DNA of 64,000 bases from Pseudomonadota bacterium (GTDB lineage Bacteria; Desulfobacterota; Desulfobacteria; Desulfobacterales; RPRI01), in contig JAHITX010000040.1 in the NCBI GenBank assembly GCA_018817425.1, positions 57,428 through 121,427 on the forward strand, in the 5' to 3' direction. Shown here piece after piece: positions 44,853-52,220 of this stretch (position 1 is its first letter; the number at the start of each line of letters is the position of its first letter). Both the position numbers and the translations under genes were made by a program. Below the pieces are notes generated by a model, which searched no databases, was not told where the DNA came from, and saw only the letters and a list, made by a program, of their open reading frames with translations.

Positions 44853-45608
44853 ATGAACGATTCATTTAAACCCAAAATCCTGGCATTCCTGTGCAACTGG
44901 TGTTCTTATGCGGGCGCCGATCTGGCAGGAGTATCAAGAATTCAATATCCACCATTTATTCGAATTGTAAGAGTCATGTGTTCGGGGCGTATCGATCCCT
45001 TGTTTATAGTTGATGCCTTAAAAGAAGGCTTTGATGGTGTAATGGTAAGCGGTTGCCACATAGGCGACTGCCATTATCTGGACGGCAACAAGTATGCGGT
45101 TAAACGTATGGAGATGCTCGCACAATTACTTGACCTTTCAGGCATAGGCAGAAAGCGGGCACACCTGCGCTGGGCAAGTGCCGCAGAAGCTCAGCCCTTT
45201 GCAGATAATGTTGTTGAAGTTACCAATATTATCAGGGATGCAGGCCCGTTTAATGCAAAAGATCATGAAATGGCTTTAAACGCATTAACAAGAGCATTAA
45301 CTACCACACGGTTGCGCTGGCTTGTGGGAATTGATCGTCATCTGACGGAAAATGAAAATGTATATCACGAAAAGACTGATCCGATACTTTTTGAAAAGGT
45401 GAAAAATGATGCAATAATTGCTGAATTCCAAAAAGCCCTGCTTCAGGAAGTACTGGACAAAGGTCCTGCCACAGTGAAGGAAATGGCGGATAAAACCGGT
45501 ATTGGAATTTACACTGTTTCAAGAAGGCTCAATGAACTGGAATTGAGCGGCTTGGCCGACCTTAAAGGCTGTGAAGGAAATACTCCCAGATTTGCAAGCC
45601 CGGTATAA
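44853..45608 (+). CDS. mvhD: MvhD-like iron-sulfur protein with C-terminal winged helix
   Basis: A 251-residue protein from ATG 44853 (CGGAGAAAAATA upstream). The MvhD domain covers residues 1-~135: FLCNWCSYAGADLAG (Cys14, Cys17), VMCSGRIDP and SGCHIGDCHY, which hold a 2Fe-2S cluster that links HdrA to its electron source. Residues ~150-251 add a helical linker and a winged helix (GPATVKEMADKTGIGIYTVSRRL). MvhD domains alone are about 140 residues, so the extension is extra. It may dock HdrA or sense DNA; which is not shown. BamF of class II benzoyl-CoA reductases is related. Confidence 0.82.
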   Translation: MNDSFKPKILAFLCNWCSYAGADLAGVSRIQYPPFIRIVRVMCSGRIDPLFIVDALKEGFDGVMVSGCHIGDCHYLDGNKYAVKRMEMLAQLLDLSGIGRKRAHLRWASAAEAQPFADNVVEVTNIIRDAGPFNAKDHEMALNALTRALTTTRLRWLVGIDRHLTENENVYHEKTDPILFEKVKNDAIIAEFQKALLQEVLDKGPATVKEMADKTGIGIYTVSRRLNELELSGLADLKGCEGNTPRFASPV

Positions 45609-45624
45609 ATGATAGTGTTGAGAC

Positions 45625-45660
45625 GTAGGGCGGGGTTTTACACCCCGCCGGTTTTGCTAC
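45625..45660. terminator. GC-rich hairpin between mvhD and the double HdrA
   Basis: GGCGGGGT (45629-45636) pairs perfectly with ACCCCGCC (45642-45649) around TTTAC; outer GTAG/CTAC arms could extend it. GGTTTTG follows. It could be a partial terminator or an intergenic palindromic repeat inside the Hdr transcript. Confidence 0.5.
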
Positions 45661-45690
45661 AGTATAAATAAGAGGTGAAATAATAATATA

Positions 45691-48600
45691 ATGTCAACCA
45701 AAGGTACAAACAATAAAGTCGGCAGCGTAATGGTGGTAGGCGCCGGTGTCGCAGGCATACAGGCCTCTTTAGATATGGCCAATGCCGGATATTATGTCCA
45801 TCTGGTGGACAGTACGTCCAGTGTGGGCGGACTCATGGCACAGCTGGACAAAACCTTTCCAACCAATGACTGCGCCATGTGCGTAATATCGCCCTTTCTT
45901 GTAGAAGTGGGAAGGCATCTTAACATAAACATAATTCCAAACAGTGAACTGGAATCCCTGGAAGGTGAGGCCGGAGCATTTCTGGCAAAACTTAAAAATA
46001 ATCCGCGTTATATTGATTCGGTAAAATGTACCGCCTGCGGTCAGTGCCGCCAGGTATGCCCGGTAACGGCAGTAAATGAGTTTGATTGCAGGCTGGATCT
46101 TAGAAAAGCGACATTTATCAAGTTTCCCCAGGCAGTGCCTCTTTCATATACTATAGATAGAAATATCTGTATAGGATGCGGCATGTGTGAAAAAGCCTGT
46201 CTTGCAGGCGCAATATCTTACTCGGATCAGCCGAAATTTTCCGAGATTGAGGTTGGGGCTGTAGTACTTGCCATGGGAAATGAGCTTTTTGATCCATCTT
46301 TGATAGATACTTACGCATATTCCCGTCATCCTAATGTAGTTACAAGCCTGGAATTCGAACGTATATTGAGCGCTTCAGGGCCTTATAAGGGGCATCTCAT
46401 GCGGCCATACGACAGGGAAATCCCCCAAAAAATCGCCTGGCTCCAGTGCATCGGATCACGCGACATTAATCATGCGGATCACAGTTACTGTTCTTCGGTT
46501 TGCTGCATGTACAGCATAAAACAGACCATAATTGCTAAAGAACATGCCGATAATCCGCTTGATGCAGCCATCTTTTACATGGATATGCGTACACACGGGA
46601 AGGAATTTGAGAGATACAGGGAAAGAGCTGAACAAGGAAGCGGAGTCAGATTTATACGTTCCAGAGTTCATACTGTTGAACCACTTGATGATGGCGGACT
46701 GAAACTCAAATATATTCCCGAATCCGGTGAAGTACAGGAAGAAGTATTTGATATGGTTGTGCTTGCCACAGGCTTTTCACCCTCACAGGATGCAAAAGCT
46801 TTGGCTCAAAGACTTGGTATAGATTTAAATGACCATAGTTATGCAAAAACAAGCGATCTTACACCTGTTTGTACAAGCAAAGACGGTATTTATGTATGCG
46901 GAACTTTTCAAAGCCCGAAAGATATTCCGCAGTCCGTGATGGAGGCATCCGCTGCCGCGGCAAGTGCTACACAGGATTTATCGGAAAAAAGATGGAGTCT
47001 TACGCTTACGAAAGAATTACCGTCCGAAAAGGACTTTAGTAAAGAAGAGCCACGTATAGGAGTATTTGTATGCAACTGCGGCATCAATATAGGCGGGGTT
47101 GCGGATGTTCCTGCCATAAGGGAATATGCCAAAACGCTTCCGAATGTCATACATACGGAAGATAATCTTTTTACCTGTTCCCAGGATACTCAGGAAAACA
47201 TAAAAAAAGTTATACTGGAAAAAGGCATCAACCGTGTGGTTGTTGCATCATGTTCACCTCGTACTCATGAGCCTCTTTTCCAGGAGACCATTCGTGAGAT
47301 AGGACTTAACCCCTATCTTTTTGAAATGGCCAATATCCGGGATCAGAATACCTGGGTTCATATGAAAACTCCTGAAAGAGCCACGGAAAAGGCGAAAGAT
47401 CTTGTGCGAATGGCTGTTGCCAAAGCAGCTCTTTTAGAATCCCTTCCACAGGTTACCCTGGATGTAACACAGGCTGTTCTTGTAGTAGGTGGTGGAATTG
47501 CCGGCCTTGAAGCTGCTTTAGGCATTGCCAGGCAGGGCTTTGATGCTTTCCTTGTGGAAAGAAGCAATCAGCTTGGAGGAATGGCGCTTGGTCTAAATGC
47601 AACATGGCAGGGTGAACAAGTTCTTCCGTATGTTAAGAACTTAATTGAAGATGTGCAGAATAATAAGCGGATAAAGATTTTTCTTGAAACTAAAGTTGGT
47701 CATGTTACCGGCACGATAGGAAGTTTTACAACCACATTGAAATCAGAAATTAATCCGCTGGATATAAAAGTTATAAATCATGGTGCGGCAATACTTGCCA
47801 CAGGCGGAAAGGAATACAGACCGGAAGAATACCTTTACGGAAAATATCCGCAGATATTGACTCATCTGGATCTGGATGCAGCGGTTAGAGATAATGACGA
47901 AAAATTAAAAAACAGCAAAATGGCAGTATTTATTCAGTGTGTAGGTTCACGTACCGAAGAAAGACCTTATTGCAGCCGGGTATGCTGCACACACAGCATA
48001 AAAAGTGCATTGATATTAAAGAAGATAAATCCTGACATGCAGATATTTATCATTTACAGGGATATCCGCACATATGGATTCCGTGAGGATTTATACAAGG
48101 AGGCCAGGGAGCAGGGTATCCGTTTTATACGCTATAATAAGGATAATCCGCCAGTGCTTGATTCTGATAACGGACAAGAACTTAAGCTGACTGTAAAGGA
48201 TCATATTCTGCAAAGACCGATTGAGATGAATCCTGATCTGGTAGTACTTGCTGCAGCTATTCTTCCGAATGAAAACAAGGAATTGTTTGAACATTTCAAG
48301 GTTCCGACAAACAGCGACGGTTTTCTCGTGGAAGCTCACGCCAAATTAAGACCTGTCGATTTTGCATCTGAAGGACTTTTTCTGGCCGGCATTGCCCATT
48401 ATCCCAAAAGTGTTGATGAAAGCATTGCGCAGGCAAAAGCCGCAGTATCAAGAGCAATGAAAATAGTATCAAAGAACACGATCGCGGTTGACAGCGTAGT
48501 GGCTTCGGTCAATCCGGATCGCTGTGCAGCATGTCTTACTTGCGTAAGAACCTGCCCTTATAATGTGCCAACGGTTAAAGAGGAAGGATATGCAGTTATT

Positions 48601-48735
48601 GAACCAAGCGACTGCCATGGATGCGGTTGCTGTGTATCCGAATGTCCGGGAAAGGCGATCACACTGAAGCATTTTACCGATGATCAGATAAATGCGAAGA
48701 CTGATGCACTATTTTATATAGAGGCATCATGTTAG
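45691..48735 (+). CDS. hdrA: Double HdrA flavoprotein, 1014 aa
   Basis: Two HdrA modules in one chain. The first (to ~440) has VGAGVAGIQASLDMANAGY, TNDCAMCVISPFLVEVG and two 4Fe-4S motifs (CTACGQCRQVCP, CIGCGMCEKAC). The second starts at IGVFVCNCGINIGGV near 452, has VGGGIAGLEAALGIARQGF near 590 and ends with CAACLTCVRTCP and CHGCGCCVSECP. It is the plan of the 1483-residue neighbour without the GltD-like insertion, so it probably lacks its own NAD(P)H site. It lies between two mvhD genes and just before metV-metF, pointing to the MetFV-Hdr-Mvh type of complex. Confidence 0.9.
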   Translation: MSTKGTNNKVGSVMVVGAGVAGIQASLDMANAGYYVHLVDSTSSVGGLMAQLDKTFPTNDCAMCVISPFLVEVGRHLNINIIPNSELESLEGEAGAFLAKLKNNPRYIDSVKCTACGQCRQVCPVTAVNEFDCRLDLRKATFIKFPQAVPLSYTIDRNICIGCGMCEKACLAGAISYSDQPKFSEIEVGAVVLAMGNELFDPSLIDTYAYSRHPNVVTSLEFERILSASGPYKGHLMRPYDREIPQKIAWLQCIGSRDINHADHSYCSSVCCMYSIKQTIIAKEHADNPLDAAIFYMDMRTHGKEFERYRERAEQGSGVRFIRSRVHTVEPLDDGGLKLKYIPESGEVQEEVFDMVVLATGFSPSQDAKALAQRLGIDLNDHSYAKTSDLTPVCTSKDGIYVCGTFQSPKDIPQSVMEASAAAASATQDLSEKRWSLTLTKELPSEKDFSKEEPRIGVFVCNCGINIGGVADVPAIREYAKTLPNVIHTEDNLFTCSQDTQENIKKVILEKGINRVVVASCSPRTHEPLFQETIREIGLNPYLFEMANIRDQNTWVHMKTPERATEKAKDLVRMAVAKAALLESLPQVTLDVTQAVLVVGGGIAGLEAALGIARQGFDAFLVERSNQLGGMALGLNATWQGEQVLPYVKNLIEDVQNNKRIKIFLETKVGHVTGTIGSFTTTLKSEINPLDIKVINHGAAILATGGKEYRPEEYLYGKYPQILTHLDLDAAVRDNDEKLKNSKMAVFIQCVGSRTEERPYCSRVCCTHSIKSALILKKINPDMQIFIIYRDIRTYGFREDLYKEAREQGIRFIRYNKDNPPVLDSDNGQELKLTVKDHILQRPIEMNPDLVVLAAAILPNENKELFEHFKVPTNSDGFLVEAHAKLRPVDFASEGLFLAGIAHYPKSVDESIAQAKAAVSRAMKIVSKNTIAVDSVVASVNPDRCAACLTCVRTCPYNVPTVKEEGYAVIEPSDCHGCGCCVSECPGKAITLKHFTDDQINAKTDALFYIEASC

Positions 48736-48753
48736 ATAACAGGTAACTATACG

Positions 48754-48843
48754 GGTTCCATGGTTCATAGTTCAGGGTTCAGGGTTAAAGGTTCAAGGTT
48801 AAAGTACAAGGCAACCAACCGTGAACTTTGAACTGTGAACTTC
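48754..48843. repeat. Cluster of GGTTCA direct and inverted repeats
   Basis: GGTTC(A) recurs at 48754, 48762, 48776 and 48790, with GGGTTAAAG and AGGTTAAAG between; GTGAACTTTGAACTGTGAAC follows in inverse orientation (48821-48840). The whole can fold into a long imperfect hairpin. It fills most of the 144-bp gap before the next mvhD gene. Confidence 0.55.
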
Positions 48844-48879
48844 ACAACCTGAGTAGTTACGAAAACAGGAGTAAGATAT

Positions 48880-49305
48880 ATGGATAAAGATTTCGAACCT
48901 CAGATCATAGCATTCTGCTGTAAATATTGTGCTTATGCTGCCGCTGATCTGGCGGGTTCCATGAGGCTTAACTACCCTTCCAATATAAAGATCATCCAGG
49001 TCCCGTGTACCGGACGGGTGGATATCATTCATCTTCTTCGCGCAATCGAAGACGGTGCGGACGGTGTATACGTAGCGGGATGCATGGAAGGAGACTGCCA
49101 TTTTGTCTGCGGAAATATAAAAACCAGAAAAAAAGTAGAATATGTAAAAAGAACTCTTTCCGAACTTGGAATCGAACCGGAACGTGTTGAGATGTTTAAT
49201 CTTTCATCGGCTATGGGCCCCCGTTTTGCAGAAATCGCAAACCAAATGGCGGAAAAAATATTCGAGCTTGGTCCAAGCCCGTTGAATATCAAGCAGGTAG
49301 CATAG
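48880..49305 (+). CDS. mvhD: MvhD-like iron-sulfur protein
   Basis: A 141-residue single-domain MvhD: FCCKYCAYAAADLAG, VPCTGRVD and AGCMEGDCHFVCGN supply the 2Fe-2S ligands, with an extra Cys in this copy. It starts at ATG 48880 after ACAGGAG and ends 12 bp before metV. In acetogens MvhD passes electrons between HdrA and MetFV, and the adjacency here fits that role. Confidence 0.87.
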   Translation: MDKDFEPQIIAFCCKYCAYAAADLAGSMRLNYPSNIKIIQVPCTGRVDIIHLLRAIEDGADGVYVAGCMEGDCHFVCGNIKTRKKVEYVKRTLSELGIEPERVEMFNLSSAMGPRFAEIANQMAEKIFELGPSPLNIKQVA

Positions 49306-49317
49306 AAGAGGTGAAAC

Positions 49318-49986
49318 ATGATTGTTGCTGATAGAAAACCCCTGTCTGAAATACTGGATATGATCGCGGACAGGAATAAAATACTAATTATAGGATGCAA
49401 GGGCTGTGTAACTGTCTGTAATGTCGGTGGGGCCAAAGAAGTGCAGATACTTGCGGCATCACTGAATATTGTCAGGAAAAAAGAAGGGCATCCCCTTGAA
49501 GTTGATCAAATAACCATAGAAAGACAGTGTGACCCCGAATATATAGAACAGGTAAAATCTACGATAAATGATTATGATGCGGTTATTTCAATGGCCTGTG
49601 GTGTGGGCCCGCAATTTCTGTCCGAAGCCTATCCGCAGCAAAAATTCTTTCCGGCTGTAAACACCAAATTTTTCGGAGGCGCAACGTCACACGGTGTCTG
49701 GGAAGAACGCTGTGCGGGGTGCGGGACATGCGTAATACATAATTTCGATGGTTTATGCCCTGTAGCGAGATGTTCCAAGAGTCTTATGAACGGACCCTGC
49801 GGCGGCAGTTCCAGCGGTTATTGCGAAATCAGCAAGGAAGTACAATGTGTCTGGGATATGATCGTAAAAAAGAAGATGGAGCAGGGAAGACTTGATGATT
49901 TACTTTGTTTTACTCCTGCCAAAAACTGGCGGACATCAAGAGATGGCGGCCCGCGAAAATCAGTAAGGGAGGAGCTTGCCATATGA
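49318..49986 (+). CDS. metV: MetV: zinc/iron-sulfur partner of methylenetetrahydrofolate reductase
   Basis: A 222-residue protein of the MTHFR-C/MetV family. The N-terminal region has GCKGCVTVCNVGGAKE and ACGVGPQFLSE; the C-terminal domain has CAGCGTCVIHNFDGLCPVARCSK (spread over residues 136-158) and GPCGGSSSGYCE, which bind zinc and 4Fe-4S clusters. MetV joins MetF to an electron donor in the Wood-Ljungdahl methyl branch. Its stop overlaps the metF start (ATATGA), a strong sign of a fixed 1:1 pair. Confidence 0.92.
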   Translation: MIVADRKPLSEILDMIADRNKILIIGCKGCVTVCNVGGAKEVQILAASLNIVRKKEGHPLEVDQITIERQCDPEYIEQVKSTINDYDAVISMACGVGPQFLSEAYPQQKFFPAVNTKFFGGATSHGVWEERCAGCGTCVIHNFDGLCPVARCSKSLMNGPCGGSSSGYCEISKEVQCVWDMIVKKKMEQGRLDDLLCFTPAKNWRTSRDGGPRKSVREELAI

Positions 49987-50909
49987 ATGATATAAAATCC
50001 GGCAGTAATCTTGAAAGAGTCTTGAAATCGGGAAATTTTGCCTTTACCGGTGAATGCGGGCCTCCCAAAGGAGCTAATGTAGAACATCTTAAAGAAAAAC
50101 TTGCTTTCCTGAAAGGTAATGTCGATGCAGTCAATATTACCGATAATCAAACGGCAGTTGTAAGAATGTCCAGCTGGGCGGCTTCAGCTATTGCGGTTTC
50201 AGAAGGTGTTGAGCCGAATTTTCAGATGGTTTGCCGCGATAGAAACCGTCTATCTATGATGAGCGATGTTCTCGGCGCTTATTCCATGGGCATCAGAAAC
50301 ATGCTGTGTCTGTCAGGAGATCATCAGATATTCGGGAATCATCCGGAAGCTAAAAACGTTTATGACATAGATTCCATGCAGCTTATCAATCTGGTTAAAA
50401 CCATGAGAGATGAAGGAAAGTTTTTAAATGGAGAACCAATAGACGTTTCTCCGAAAATGTTTATTGGTGCAGCCAGTAATCCGTTTGCAGATCCTTTTGA
50501 ATTCCGTGTTTACCGCCTGGCCAAGAAGATTAATGCAGGAGCCGATTTTGTACAGACTCAGTGTATCTACAATATGGACAAATTCAGAAAGTTTATGAAA
50601 ATGGCTGTGGATATGGGTTTATGTGAAAAATGCTATATTCTTGCAGGAGTAACTCCTTTGAAAAGTGTAGGTATGGCCCAGTATATGGCAAAGCAGGTTC
50701 CTGGCATGGATGTCCCGCCTGAGCTGATTGAGAGATTAAGAGGCGCCGGAAAAGGAAAATATGCCGAAGAAGGCATAAAGATCGCCATAGAACAAATTGA
50801 AGAATTCAAGCAAATGGAAGGTGTTGCAGGCGTTCATCTGATGGCTATCGAATGGGAACACAGAGTTGCCGAGATTGCCGAAAAAGCAGGCATGCTGCCA
50901 AGACCTTAA
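49983..50909 (+). CDS. metF: 5,10-methylenetetrahydrofolate reductase
   Basis: A 308-residue TIM-barrel Met[17 protein letters not shown] at the start, [38 protein letters not shown] and [13 protein letters not shown]. It binds FMN or FAD and interconverts methylene-THF and methyl-THF; in a complete oxidiser it would run oxidatively. I chose ATG 49983, which has GGGAGGAG upstream and overlaps metV by 4 bp, over an open frame extending to 49905 inside metV. A short hdrA-like gene follows after 17 bp. Confidence 0.94.
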   Translation: MNDIKSGSNLERVLKSGNFAFTGECGPPKGANVEHLKEKLAFLKGNVDAVNITDNQTAVVRMSSWAASAIAVSEGVEPNFQMVCRDRNRLSMMSDVLGAYSMGIRNMLCLSGDHQIFGNHPEAKNVYDIDSMQLINLVKTMRDEGKFLNGEPIDVSPKMFIGAASNPFADPFEFRVYRLAKKINAGADFVQTQCIYNMDKFRKFMKMAVDMGLCEKCYILAGVTPLKSVGMAQYMAKQVPGMDVPPELIERLRGAGKGKYAEEGIKIAIEQIEEFKQMEGVAGVHLMAIEWEHRVAEIAEKAGMLPRP

Positions 50910-50926
50910 AAAGAGAGGAGAGATAT

Positions 50927-51316
50927 ATGAGTGAAAATCCTGTTGGCGCAATACTTGTAGTCGGAGGTGGTGTGGCAGGCATCCAGACTGCTCTTGATCT
51001 GGCGGATTCCGGTTATTTTGTGTATCTGGTTGAAAAAACTCCTGCTGTGGGAGGAGCAATGGCTCAGCTTGATAAAACATTTCCCACGATTGACTGCTCA
51101 ATGTGTATTTTAGCACCCTATCTGGTAACTGCCGGCAGGCATCCGAATATAGAGCTTGTCACAAATGCGGAAGTCGAAAGTGTTTCCGGAAAGCCCGGAA
51201 ATTTTAAAGTCAGGGTCAGGAAAAAAGCGCGCAGTATAATCGCAGAACGCTGTACTGGCTGCCGCGCCTGTGTTGATGCTTGTCCTGTGACATGCATGGT
51301 AGACACGGATGCATAA
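50927..51316 (+). CDS. HdrA N-terminal stub, 129 aa
   Basis: It starts at ATG 50927 after GAGAGGAGAG. Residues 6-30 hold an HdrA FAD fold ([19 protein letters not shown]), followed by [14 protein letters not shown] and one 4Fe-4S motif [12 protein letters not shown] near residues 107-118, then TAA. The other HdrA proteins here continue for hundreds of residues; no continuation is visible in any frame downstream. A 7-bp perfect hairpin spans the stop codon. With a good ribosome site and intact codons it may be a real truncated subunit, or the clean remnant of a deletion. Confidence 0.65.
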   Translation: MSENPVGAILVVGGGVAGIQTALDLADSGYFVYLVEKTPAVGGAMAQLDKTFPTIDCSMCILAPYLVTAGRHPNIELVTNAEVESVSGKPGNFKVRVRKKARSIIAERCTGCRACVDACPVTCMVDTDA

Positions 51317-51322
51317 TCCGTG
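51304..51322. terminator. Short hairpin across the stop codon of the HdrA stub
   Basis: CACGGAT (51304-51310) pairs with ATCCGTG (51316-51322) around GCATA; the TAA at 51314-51316 lies in the loop and at the start of the right arm. No T-tract follows, so transcript processing or stabilisation is as likely as termination. Confidence 0.35.
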
Positions 51323-51385
51323 GGAATTTAAAAGAGGATTTAAATCAATATTGATTAAACAAATATCATGATAAGGAGAAATATC

Positions 51386-51844
51386 ATGTCAAATTGGCAA
51401 CCAAATATAATAACGTTTTTGTGCAACTGGTGTACATACGGAGCAGCTGATATGGCGGGAGTGAGCCGTCTTGAATATCCGCCCTATATCCGGATTATAA
51501 GGGTTCCGTGCAGTGGACGTATCAGTCCCAAATTCATACTTGCCGCTTTCAGAGAGGGTGCCGACGGCGTATGGGTCTCAGGATGTCATCCAGGAGACTG
51601 CCATTTTATAGAAGGAAATTACTATGGTCGACGCAAGTTTGCGCTGATGAAAAGCCTTCTGGAACACACCGGCATCGAGCCTGGAAGACTGCATTTTTCA
51701 TGGATATCATCAGCCGAAGCAACCAAATTTGCCGATGTGGCATGGGATGTATGTAAAAGTGTGGAAGCCCTTGGGCCCTCTATAAAAATGAACAAGCAAC
51801 GAGCTCATATGTCACAAAACCGGATATCACAGAATATTGTTTAA
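51386..51844 (+). CDS. mvhD: MvhD-like iron-sulfur protein
   Basis: A 152-residue MvhD domain: FLCNWCTYGAADMAG, VPCSGRISP and SGCHPGDCHFIEGN. ATG 51386 is preceded by AAGGAGAAA. The C-terminal ~20 residues are basic and polar and unlike the other copies. It lies between the HdrA stub and a HesB/IscA-like gene, which could supply or repair its cluster. Confidence 0.87.
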   Translation: MSNWQPNIITFLCNWCTYGAADMAGVSRLEYPPYIRIIRVPCSGRISPKFILAAFREGADGVWVSGCHPGDCHFIEGNYYGRRKFALMKSLLEHTGIEPGRLHFSWISSAEATKFADVAWDVCKSVEALGPSIKMNKQRAHMSQNRISQNIV

Positions 51845-51854
51845 AGGAGGAGTC

Positions 51855-52175
51855 ATGTTTACTGTCACAGAAGCAGCTCAAATGGAGCTCAAATCCTTTT
51901 TTAAGGTTAAGGAGATGCAACTACAGCCTGTTCGGATCTTTATCAACCAGGGCGGATGCAGCGGCCCGCAGATGGCGTTGGCTCTTGATGAAAAAAGAGA
52001 TAATGATTCAACCTTTAGAGTTGACGGAATCCAATACCTGATCGACAGAGATCTTCTGAAGAAGGCCCAGCCCATCAGCGTAGATTATGGCTCAAACGGG
52101 TTTATTGTTACATCCGATCTTAAATTTGAAAGCGGATGTTCAAGTTGTGGCTCCGGTGGTGGTTCCTGCGGTTAG
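51855..52175 (+). CDS. HesB/IscA-like iron-sulfur protein with SGG-rich Cys tail
   Basis: A 106-residue A-type carrier-like protein from ATG 51855 (AAAGGAGGAGTC upstream). It has VTEAAQMELKSFF, FINQGGCSGPQMALAL and a C-terminal CSSCGSGGGSCG, giving four cysteines. Classical IscA ends CGCG; this tail is longer and looser, as in the HesB-like proteins of sulfate reducers that sometimes carry selenocysteine. A role in assembling or repairing the many clusters encoded around it is inferred from position. Confidence 0.8.
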   Translation: MFTVTEAAQMELKSFFKVKEMQLQPVRIFINQGGCSGPQMALALDEKRDNDSTFRVDGIQYLIDRDLLKKAQPISVDYGSNGFIVTSDLKFESGCSSCGSGGGSCG

Positions 52176-52220
52176 TGAGCGGTTTAGATTGATAACATAA
52201 AAAAGTAGAAAAAGGATATT

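Noticed and set aside
44853..52175. Selenocysteine (in-frame TGA) in the MvhD or HesB-like genes
   Set aside because: All cluster positions are encoded by ordinary Cys codons and no gene breaks at a TGA followed by homologous sequence.
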